Below, piece by piece: positions 1 through 9,300 of a stretch of DNA of 34,613 nucleotides; position 1 is the stretch's first letter; each line of letters starts with the position of its first letter. Origin of the DNA: an uncultured SAR86 cluster bacterium (GTDB lineage Bacteria > Pseudomonadota > Gammaproteobacteria > Magnimaribacterales > D2472); NCBI GenBank assembly GCA_902582355.1, contig CACHRR010000009.1, forward strand, positions 1-34,613, read 5' to 3'. The translations under genes were made by a program, and so were the position numbers. The notes beneath the pieces are model-generated. The model was not told where the DNA came from. It ran no database searches and was given only the letters and a program-made list of their open reading frames with translations.

Positions 1-3000
1 TAACTGCAAGCGATGGAGTGAATTCAGCCACACAAAATATCACAGTTAACATAATCAACATAAATGATAATACTCCTGAAATTACCTCATCTTCTAGTTT
101 CTCAGTTGATGAAAATAACAATAGTATAGGGCAGCTAGAAGCTACAGATGCTGATGGTGATGACATAATTTATGCAGTAGACAACAATGTAGATCAAAAT
201 ATTGATGTCACAGTTGCAGCAAATAATAACGGTTCAGGCAATGTATATGTTATTAGTGGAGCTCAAAATAAATCATTAAATCTTCAAACAGGTAAAACAT
301 ATATCTTTAATCATCCAACAGGACACCCTCTGAGATTCTCAACCACAGCAGATGGCACTCATGGCGGAGGAGTTGAATATACAAATGGCGTAGACACAAG
401 TACAAACGGAATTACAAAAATAACAGTTACTGAAGATACACCTGGTACTTTATATTACTACTGCAGCATTCATTCTGGAATGGGTTCAAATGTATCAACA
501 GGTGTGAATAGTAATCCAATTTTAATTCAAGTAAATTCGAGTTCTGGGTCCTTAACTTTTAGTAGATCTCCTGATTTTGAAACCTTATCATTCTTCTCAG
601 CTAAGGCATCTGCTTCAGATGGCGAGAGAATAACATATCAGGATATTCAAGTAGATATAAATGATATAGACCCTGAAGGACCTGTTTTCACTTCATCATC
701 AACTTTTGTTGTAGATGAGAATGAGACATTTATTGGTCAGGTTACCGTTAGCAATAGTTCAAATACAATATTTTCTATTTCAGGAAACGAAATAAACATC
801 AATGAATCAACTGGCGACTTAACATTTATTGAAGAGGCTGATTATGAGGTTAAATCAAGTTATACAGCAACTGTTAGTGCTAGTGACGGAACAAATTCCA
901 CCGATCAAGTAATAACAGTAAATTTAAATAACTTAAATGATAATCGTCCTATCATTAATGAACAAACTTTTAATGTTGATGAAAATCAGACTTCTGTGGG
1001 AACTGTCATCGCTAGTGATGCAGATAATGACACATTAACTTATAGTACTAATAGTCCATATTTGAATATTGATTCAACTACAGGTGTCTTAACTTATAAA
1101 GAAGCTCCTGACTACGAAGGAGATTTCAAAAGTTATTCATTTTTTGTCAAAGTTAGTGATGGATCTTACGAAGAGAATGGATCGATGACAATAAATATTA
1201 ATAATCTTAATGATAATAGTCCTTCTTTTACATCTGGTGATTCAAGTTTCTCTGTTGATGAAAATCAAAATGCCATAGGACAAGTTTCAGCAACAGATGC
1301 TGATGGTGATACACCAATATTCAGTATTACAGGATCAGAAATAAATATTAATTCATCTACCGGTGTTTTAGAATTTGTAGATTCACCAGATTATGAGACA
1401 AAAAATCAATACTCTGAAACAATTACAGCAAGCGATGGTGAAAATTCGACAGAACTAGCAATAACCGTTTCGATTAATAATCTTGATGATAATAGGCCTG
1501 TATTCACCTCATCATCTACTTTTAGTGCTGAAGAAAATCAAAGCGCTATTGGAACTGTTCAAGCAACAGATGCAGATGGTGATACATTATCCTATTCTGT
1601 AACTTGTGGACATGATTGTGACTATGAAATGGATAGCTCAACAGGTGTTCTAACCTTTAGAAAGATTCCTAATTATGAGAGAAAAAATACATATACTGCT
1701 GATATTTATGCATACGACTCAGTAGACTCAACTCTTCAACAAGTTACAATTTCTATTACCGACGTAAATGATGTCACGCCTGTAATTACATCTTCATCAA
1801 CTTTTAGCGCAGATGAAAATCAAACTGCAATTGGAACTATCACTGCAAGTGATTGTGATGGTGTCATGTCCTGGGCATCAGATAGAGACTGTGAAGAAAC
1901 TGGACAAACTGAATTAACTTATAGTATTTCAGGTTCAGAAATTAATATTGATGCTACATCTGGAGTTATGACTTTTGTTTCAGAACCTGATTATGAAACC
2001 AACTCTAGTTATAGTGCTTCGGTTACAGTAAGTGATGGAACTTTCTCAGATACTGAAGATATTACTGTTTCAATAAATAATATAAATGATAACGGTCCTG
2101 AAATAACTTCTTCATCCACATTTAATGTTGATGAAAATGAGACTTCGATTGGAACTGTAACAGCAACTGATCTTGATAATGATAATTTGACATATAGCAT
2201 TTCAGGTTCTGAAATAAACATAAATGATTCAACAGGAGTATTGGTCTTCACTTCAGCTCCAGACTATGAAACTAAAACTAGTTACAGCGCAACAGTTACT
2301 GTTACCGATGGAGATAATTCTGATTCTCAAGATATTACAATTTCTATAAATAATTTAAATGATAACGATCCAGTAATTACTTCATCCTCAACATTTACTG
2401 TTAATGAAAATCAACTATCTATTGGAGAAATTACAGCTACTGATGATGATGATGACTCTTTAACTTATGAGCTTTTAAATAATCCTCAAAAATTTACTTT
2501 AAATGAGTCTACTGGTGCTTTGGCTTGGAGTGATATTTCATACTCTGATTGGGAGTTAGGAATGACTTATGCTGATCCTGGAGGGTTTGATAGCAGACAA
2601 AGACAAAACGATACACTTCAAATTAGAGTTTCAGATGGTGAAAACGTTTCAAATATTCAAGATATAACAGTTGTTCTTAATGATTTGAATGATGAGTTTC
2701 CTGATATAAGGAATCCAGGTCCATTTACACTATTAGAGGAGTCTGTAAACTGTAACAGTGATTACGGAGGAACAAGCACTCATTATGTTTCAATTTGGGA
2801 TGAAGATACTCGAGCTAGTAATTTAACAGCATCAATTGCAAATGAAGATCAAGCAAATTTTTCTATTGAGTCAACTTTAACTTTAGAAGGAGATTTAAAT
2901 CTAAGAGTGATACCTCAATGTGCTCAAGCATTAGATAGAGAGTCAGGAGAAACCTCTGATTTTGATTTAATTGTTTCAGATGGCATTAATTCAAGCACAA

Positions 3001-6000
3001 GAACAATTACTTATTCACTAGCTGATATTAATGATAATGCCCCTCAAATTACTTCATCTGAAACCTTCAATGTTGATGAAAAAACCACCACGCCAGATAA
3101 TCTTGGTTTGAAAGTTGCAGATATTACATTCTCCGATTTTGATAAGAATACTTATTATGATACCAGCGGAGACAGGTCTCGTTACAGTAGATGGGATTGC
3201 ACTGCGTCAGGAGCAGATGCAAATCTTGTTGCTGATACCTATTACCGTGAATTTAATGCTCTATATGTTGCTGAAAGATCCTGTGAATTACTTTTAACTG
3301 ATACAGGTGCAAATTATGAGAATAAATCGACGTTAAACTTCACATTCACAATAAGTGATGGTACTTACAGTGATTCAAAAGATATGCAAATTACTCTTAA
3401 TGATGTCAATGAAGCTCCTTCAATTACTTCAGGAAGTTCATATAATGTCACAGAAAATGAATCATATATTGGGACAGTGTCTGCTACTGATCCTGAAGGA
3501 GATTCTATAACTTGGTCAATTTCAGGATCAGAAATCACAGTTGATTCATCAACCCAAACATTAAGATTTGTAAGCGCTCCTGATTATGAAACTAAATCAA
3601 CGTATACAGCAACACTGACAGCAAGTGATGGAACGCTTAGCACTACAAAAGACATAACAATTAATATTCTTAATATCCCTGATGTAACAGGTTTAGCATA
3701 TACCTCAAGATACACAGTAATGGACAGCGACATTCCAAATACTGATTATTTCCCTTACGCAAGTAATGACACGGTATCTGATGCTCAAGCTCTAATAAAT
3801 CCTAGTCAAGTAATCGGCTTTGTTGGTGGAAGTGATACTATCGACGTATTTAGTGTTTCTACCACTTCAAGTATGTACGTCAATCTTGATGTTGTTGATT
3901 ATGTTAACGATACAAAAGAACTTAGAGTGCTTATTTATGAATCAGATGGAACTTCTAAAGACTTTAGTTATACATCCGGTTCTGTAGAAAATAATATGAC
4001 AATATTACTTCCAAGCAGTGGAGATTATTTGATTGCAGTTGATGATCTATATGGCAGTTCAAAATATATTTTAACTCTTGGACAGCGATACGAAACTTCA
4101 ACCTTAGAAAAGGCAACTGACTTTATTCCTGATTATATTCAAGACGAATTTGTAGGCTATAAATCTGAAATTTTACCGAGCATTACAGAGAATAACGAAT
4201 TAAGTACCAAACAAATCGATCAAATTAATATTAATAAAGAAATACTATTTAACCTTACTGGCACAAGGTTTGATGAACCTGGAGTTAAGAAAATTACTAA
4301 ATCAGATGTTAACACTGAAATGCTTCCATTATTTGATTCAGGAGATCTAAATCTTTCGCTTTCTCAAAGTGGGCTTGACCCGCTGCCAGCGCGTCAACTT
4401 AAGTATCTTGAAGATTGGTCCTTCTTACAAACTATTAAGTCTTTAGACAAAGATGTAATCTTCGATTTCAATTATGAATTTGAACTTGCTTCTTTCTCAA
4501 GAGATCCATTATTTTCATATCAATGGAATTTGCAAAGAGTAAATTTAGAGGCAGCCCTAAACGGTATCGGCCAAACCGTTAATGATATTGCAGTTGCAGT
4601 TATTGATACTGGTGGTCCAACACCAGGATCAACAGCTTGGAACGAAAGTAATTTGATTGATGGAGGTTTTGACTTTATGTATGGAGATAGCAATTCAATT
4701 GATTACTACGCAACATCTGACTATACAGGAAGTGACAGTTCTCACGGTACTCATGTATCAACAACTATTGCTGCTAAAAATAATGGAACAGGCATCAACG
4801 GTTATGCAGTAAAAGCATTAAATATTAATGTTTTTGATCAAAATCCTAATAAATCTAAAAGAACTGACTCAACAAAAGTTATTAATGCTATTTTATATTC
4901 AGCTGGGCTCTCGAACTCATCTGGTTCTGTAGCACCAACAACAACACCAATTAAAGTAATAAACTTAAGTTTAAAATCATCTGGATCATCTTTATATCTA
5001 AGTAATTTATGTCAAGCTGTTACTGATGCTGTTTCACAAGGTATTACTGTAGTTGCAGCTTCAGGTAACGACCAGGATACTGATCCTGGTTCAATTTCTT
5101 ATCCAGCATCATGCTCAGGAGCTATATCTGTAGGAGCATCAAACTCTAATGGAGAAATCACAACTTATTCTCAACAAAATGCTTATGTTGATATTGCAGC
5201 ACCAGGTGGAGATGTTATTGACCGAGATGGGAATGGATATGCAGATCTAGTGCCCGCATATGTTGATAATGACAGAATTGTTGGCTTGCAAGGAACTTCA
5301 ATGGCTTCACCTCAGGTTTCTGCGGCGATAGCATTAATGTATGCAGTTGATAACTCTATGTCACCAAGTAAAGTAATAACAATGCTTGAAGCTGGTGAGT
5401 TATCAGATGACAGAGGTACTTCAGGGCGGGATGATGTTTTTGGTTATGGCGAATTAAACGTTGCCAAAGCTATTGAGAATGTTCTTGAGGACATTAGTAG
5501 TTCAACAACTTATGCGTATACTTCATTGCCTTATTTAGATTTTGGAAGTAATTCTACACAGTTATCAATTGATCTTAATAAAGTTGGAGATGGAAGCTTA
5601 TCAGTTTCAAATCTTACAGCAGATAGTGCAACAGGACTAAGTTACAATAATTCAGGTGCTGACAGTAATGGCTTTGGCACCTATACAATATTTATTGATA
5701 GGTCCTCTATACCTAATGGTGAGTTTTCAAATACTATTTACTTTAATCTTTCTGATGGAGAAAAAGCAGCTGTTAGAATTTACTATAATGTAGGTACATT
5801 AAGATCTAGAGCAAATATCGGCAAAGTATACATAGGTATGTATGATGCAGATACAGGCGAGCTATGGGGCTCACTTGAATCAGAGGTAGATGGGTATATT
5901 GCTTTCATTGCTCGTGATGTTCCTCAAGGTAATTATTATATTTTAACTTCAACAGATATCGATGATGATAATACAGTTTGTGATTATGCTGAGTTATGTG

Positions 6001-6290
6001 AATATTACCCACCGCTGAATAATACCGAAGAATATTTCTCAGTTGGGAATCCTAACGCTGATGTTGAAGGTAATCTGGGAGACTACGAAATATTTCTTAC
6101 TCCTAGAGTTAGATATGGAGGTATTAATGCTGCCTCAGTTTCATCTTCTTCTAATGATGATAATGTTAAAAATAAAAGTCAAAAAATTAAGTCATTCGAT
6201 GGAAAAGGAAAAATTATCATTAATGACTTTTTAGGTTATCCTATAGAAAATAAAGTTATTAAAGGCGATAATGTCTTTGAAACTAATTAA
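1..6290 (+). CDS. Giant cadherin-repeat protein with C-terminal S8 (subtilisin-type) protease, 5'-partial
   Basis: Reading frame is open from base 3 (T-A-S-D-G, the tail of a cadherin-like repeat), so the start lies upstream; the GTG at 18 is not a likely start. Residues below count from that GTG. Residues 21-1221 are 11 cadherin-like repeats (VDEN, ATDADGD, PDYETK, ASDG and NLNDN motifs), the first split by a cupredoxin-like domain (about 61-171). Then come a PPC-like domain (about 1243-1356), an I9-like propeptide (about 1368-1500) and an S8 domain with Asp1530 (VIDTG), His1576 (HGTHV), Asn1684 (SGN) and Ser1761 (GTSMA). The tail (1835-2030) resembles C-terminal domains of other gammaproteobacterial S8 proteases and has an EF-hand-like DIDDDNTVCDYAE loop. 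All cysteines except the cupredoxin Cys149 occur in local pairs, fitting an oxidised extracytoplasmic protein. Known family role: secreted proteolysis. Inferred role: surface or extracellular adhesion-protease. Secretion route unseen because the N-terminus is missing. Confidence 0.93.
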   Translation, partial: TASDGVNSATQNITVNIININDNTPEITSSSSFSVDENNNSIGQLEATDADGDDIIYAVDNNVDQNIDVTVAANNNGSGNVYVISGAQNKSLNLQTGKTYIFNHPTGHPLRFSTTADGTHGGGVEYTNGVDTSTNGITKITVTEDTPGTLYYYCSIHSGMGSNVSTGVNSNPILIQVNSSSGSLTFSRSPDFETLSFFSAKASASDGERITYQDIQVDINDIDPEGPVFTSSSTFVVDENETFIGQVTVSNSSNTIFSISGNEININESTGDLTFIEEADYEVKSSYTATVSASDGTNSTDQVITVNLNNLNDNRPIINEQTFNVDENQTSVGTVIASDADNDTLTYSTNSPYLNIDSTTGVLTYKEAPDYEGDFKSYSFFVKVSDGSYEENGSMTININNLNDNSPSFTSGDSSFSVDENQNAIGQVSATDADGDTPIFSITGSEININSSTGVLEFVDSPDYETKNQYSETITASDGENSTELAITVSINNLDDNRPVFTSSSTFSAEENQSAIGTVQATDADGDTLSYSVTCGHDCDYEMDSSTGVLTFRKIPNYERKNTYTADIYAYDSVDSTLQQVTISITDVNDVTPVITSSSTFSADENQTAIGTITASDCDGVMSWASDRDCEETGQTELTYSISGSEINIDATSGVMTFVSEPDYETNSSYSASVTVSDGTFSDTEDITVSINNINDNGPEITSSSTFNVDENETSIGTVTATDLDNDNLTYSISGSEININDSTGVLVFTSAPDYETKTSYSATVTVTDGDNSDSQDITISINNLNDNDPVITSSSTFTVNENQLSIGEITATDDDDDSLTYELLNNPQKFTLNESTGALAWSDISYSDWELGMTYADPGGFDSRQRQNDTLQIRVSDGENVSNIQDITVVLNDLNDEFPDIRNPGPFTLLEESVNCNSDYGGTSTHYVSIWDEDTRASNLTASIANEDQANFSIESTLTLEGDLNLRVIPQCAQALDRESGETSDFDLIVSDGINSSTRTITYSLADINDNAPQITSSETFNVDEKTTTPDNLGLKVADITFSDFDKNTYYDTSGDRSRYSRWDCTASGADANLVADTYYREFNALYVAERSCELLLTDTGANYENKSTLNFTFTISDGTYSDSKDMQITLNDVNEAPSITSGSSYNVTENESYIGTVSATDPEGDSITWSISGSEITVDSSTQTLRFVSAPDYETKSTYTATLTASDGTLSTTKDITINILNIPDVTGLAYTSRYTVMDSDIPNTDYFPYASNDTVSDAQALINPSQVIGFVGGSDTIDVFSVSTTSSMYVNLDVVDYVNDTKELRVLIYESDGTSKDFSYTSGSVENNMTILLPSSGDYLIAVDDLYGSSKYILTLGQRYETSTLEKATDFIPDYIQDEFVGYKSEILPSITENNELSTKQIDQININKEILFNLTGTRFDEPGVKKITKSDVNTEMLPLFDSGDLNLSLSQSGLDPLPARQLKYLEDWSFLQTIKSLDKDVIFDFNYEFELASFSRDPLFSYQWNLQRVNLEAALNGIGQTVNDIAVAVIDTGGPTPGSTAWNESNLIDGGFDFMYGDSNSIDYYATSDYTGSDSSHGTHVSTTIAAKNNGTGINGYAVKALNINVFDQNPNKSKRTDSTKVINAILYSAGLSNSSGSVAPTTTPIKVINLSLKSSGSSLYLSNLCQAVTDAVSQGITVVAASGNDQDTDPGSISYPASCSGAISVGASNSNGEITTYSQQNAYVDIAAPGGDVIDRDGNGYADLVPAYVDNDRIVGLQGTSMASPQVSAAIALMYAVDNSMSPSKVITMLEAGELSDDRGTSGRDDVFGYGELNVAKAIENVLEDISSSTTYAYTSLPYLDFGSNSTQLSIDLNKVGDGSLSVSNLTADSATGLSYNNSGADSNGFGTYTIFIDRSSIPNGEFSNTIYFNLSDGEKAAVRIYYNVGTLRSRANIGKVYIGMYDADTGELWGSLESEVDGYIAFIARDVPQGNYYILTSTDIDDDNTVCDYAELCEYYPPLNNTEEYFSVGNPNADVEGNLGDYEIFLTPRVRYGGINAASVSSSSNDDNVKNKSQKIKSFDGKGKIIINDFLGYPIENKVIKGDNVFETN
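78..3680 (+). repeat. Array of 11 cadherin-like repeats (protein-level tandem repeat)
   Basis: Each unit is roughly 85-125 codons and follows one pattern: TSSSTF-x-VDEN, IG-x-V-x-ATDADGD, an ININ-x-STGVL strand, PDYETK, ASDG and a closing NLNDN-x-P linker. Units vary in sequence. Units 5, 6, 9 and 10 carry extra loops with one cysteine pair each, and unit 9 is the most divergent. In this fold the DEN, DxD and NDN acidic residues normally bind calcium between domains, so the array is probably a calcium-stiffened stalk. At least one further unit lies off the left edge. Unequal recombination among units could change the repeat number. Confidence 0.85.
198..530 (+). other. Cupredoxin-like domain nested in cadherin repeat 1
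   Basis: About 110 residues interrupt the first repeat between its YAV-DNN strand and its VNSSSGSLTF strand. The segment has HPLRFSTT with a candidate copper-ligand His103, then LYYYCSIHSGMGS giving Cys149, His152 and Met155. The C-x2-H-x2-M spacing equals the ligand loop of amicyanin, a type 1 copper protein. The domain resembles one I recall from virion proteins of marine phages. Copper binding is inferred; the fold could also be a copper-free cupredoxin used for binding. Confidence 0.7.
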
Positions 6291-6342
6291 TTATTTTAAA
6301 GATTTTTCTTTGATAAAAAATTCAGTTAAGTCTGTTCAAAGT

Positions 6343-9300
6343 ATGCGTAATTATTCCTTTGTTTTCATTACTTTATTTATTATCGCTGCATGTGGCGGCG
6401 GTGGTGGCGGCGGCGGCGGAAGTGGAGATTCAGCTCCAACTCCATCACCAACGGTAAATCTCTCTGCACAACCAACCTCGGTTTTACTTGGCAATACTTC
6501 TACACTCACTTGGTCTTCAACCAATGCCTCTTCCTGTTCAGCTAGCTGGACTTCTTCAACCTCTACTTCAGGTTCAGAAGCTGTAACAATAAATGAACCA
6601 GGAAATAATAATTTTTCAATTTCTTGTAGCGGAGCAGGTGGAAGTGGTTCAGCCTCTGTTACGGTTGAAGGTTACAGAAATACCGATGGCGTAGTTGTTG
6701 ATGGATATATTTCTGGTGCTGATGTATTCATCGATGAAAACGATAACTGGTCTGCCGATTCAACAGAAAGCTCTTCAACTTCTGATAATGACGGTAAGTT
6801 TACTATTCAGTATTCAAATGGAAATTTAGTTTCTTTAGGTGGAACAGATATAGATTCTCAGACTCTTTTAGATAATTTACTCTTAACTCATAAATTAACT
6901 GGTCACACTGACTTTAAAGCGGTTACTCCAGTAACTTCTGTTGTGGCCTTTATGACAGATGCTTCTCTAATAAATGTAGCATTAGGAATAGACTCATCTA
7001 TAGATGTTTTCACCTTTGATCCGGTTGCTAACAAAGGCGATGGTGGGATTAATGACTATTTATATGAGAAAGGAAATCAACTAACTGTTTTAGCTTTTGC
7101 ACTACAAAATATTACTAACAACTTAAATACAACAAGCGAAACTACCCAAGATTACTTTAAAGCTATTACCGAGGAAATTGAAAAAGAATATACTGAAACA
7201 AACACAAAAGTTAACATTGAAACCGAAGCTTTTATAACAAAAGTTTTTGATAATATTGTTGCAGCCAAATCAGCATCTATAGAAGAAACATCTAAATCAA
7301 ATACTATTACTGCTTTAGCTGGAATGCTGCCAATTATCGAGGTTAAATCCTCTGATGATTTAACCACTTCAGTTATTCGGTTTGCACTTTCAACCTTACA
7401 AACCGACATCCAGACTATCGCCAATGGATCAGCATCAGCTGATATTATCAATAGTTACACAGTGGATATCCTCAACTTTATTGCTGATGATCAGAATATA
7501 GATGTGAGGGAAATAACACCAAATGTTATTGCTATAGCAGATACTGTTACAACGCAGGAAGATACACCTATAACAATTGATTTTCTTGCAAATGATACAT
7601 ATGCACCAGCATTATCAAGCATTTCATTTGAAAGTGCATCTAATGGAACAGCTTCATTGGATCAATCTAATCCTGAGCAAATTATTTATACACCTGACTC
7701 AAATTTTTATGGAACTGATGAATTTTCATATACTATTACTCAAGGAGAAAAAACTGCTACTGCGGTCATAACTGTTTCTATTGAGTCTGTTAATGATTTG
7801 CCAACAATTGATATTGCCTCCACTCTTCAAGTTGATGAAAATCAAAAGGCTATAACAGCTATATCTATTTCAGATGATGATGGAGATGATTTAACTATAA
7901 CTCTTGGAGGTGCCGATGCAGATAGTTTTAATCTTTCAAATGAAAATGTTCTAACTTTTATAAATGCACCAGATTATGAGACTAAAACAAGTTATTCGTT
8001 TACTATTTCTGCAACTGATGGAATAGATACAGTAAGTAAGGATATTTCTGTTCTCATAAATAATCTTAATGATAATCCACCAATTTTTAACATTGGTGAT
8101 AATTTAAATATTGAAGAAAATATCAAAACAATTACCACAGTAACTGCTTTAGATGCAGATGGTGATTCTCTCGTTTATAGTCTAAAAAGTAATGTAGGTG
8201 ATAATAATCAACTTAATATATCTTCAGATGGCATACTATCTTTTATCACTGCTGCAGACTATGAAACCAAGACCTTATATACCGCAGTAATATTGGTTAC
8301 TGACGGTGTATTCAATGATGAGGTTACTATCACAATCAATATTACCGATGCTAATGATAATACTCCAGTTATAGTTACTTCAAGTTTTTCATTAGACGAA
8401 AATAAATCAACTGCCGGTTCTATAGAGGCAACAGATGCAGATACGAACACGGTGTTTTCATATTCAGTTACTGGCACCGATGCAAGCTTTGTATCGGTTA
8501 GTGAAACCGGTAATATAATTTTTCTTGAGTCACCTGACTATGAAACAAAAAGTTCTTATCTTGTGGATTTGAATGTTTCAGATGGGTTGAATACAGCAAC
8601 TAAAGAGATAACTATAGAAATAAATAATATCCTGGAAGATATTATTTCAAATTCATTTACGATAACAGATGGCACATCCTCCCAAGCCCCTATATTGAAT
8701 GTAAATTTAGTACTTGACGAACTTTCAGATGCAAAAAAAGTTTATGCAGTGTTATCTGCCATCCAAACTTTGGAGGGGTTAGAGTGTGCTGGAAGTGGTC
8801 CTGCTATGGAACTTGAAAAAACTAACTCAACAACTTGGTCATTAACTAAAGAGTTAAATAATGAATTAGCAGACATATGTGAATATAACGTAAATTATTA
8901 TTTTAATCTCTATGATGTTGAATCTGAGACAGCTCCACCAACAGCAGGGATTCATTTATCATCAGGTAATAAAAGCATGCACAAAAATTTACAGTGGTCC
9001 AATGATTACACTAGTTCTGAAACAAATAAGATTAGCATAATAAATTCTCAGGCTGTAAATACAGTAACGACTGTGGATTATAATGATCTTAGCTATGCAT
9101 ATATGATCTATGTGCCTTCAGGGGATTATTCTGAATCTTGTAATACTGATACTTTTGTAAATAATAATGGGGAATCGAGCCCACTTTTGGCATATCCAGA
9201 ATATGATTGTTTTAGAAATACAGTTACTTCAAACATTTCTGATGATTCAAATAATATTGAATTTGATTTCTATATCTATTCTTTTGATGAGTTGGAATTT

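Noticed and set aside
78-3680. Regularly spaced similar units that might suggest a CRISPR array or satellite
   Set aside because: The units are about 90 or more codons long, in one open frame and code for cadherin-like domains; they vary at DNA level and have no short identical direct repeats with unique spacers.
6271-6342. Upstream ATG (6271) as start of the lipoprotein protease
   Set aside because: It adds 24 residues before an otherwise standard lipoprotein signal and overlaps the previous gene; the ATG at 6343 gives a normal signal length. Not excluded, since neither has a strong ribosome binding site.
7152-7451. 99-codon antisense open frame within the lipoprotein protease gene
   Set aside because: It is a shadow of Ser/Thr/Ile-rich codons on the other strand, with no recognisable domain and no ribosome binding site.
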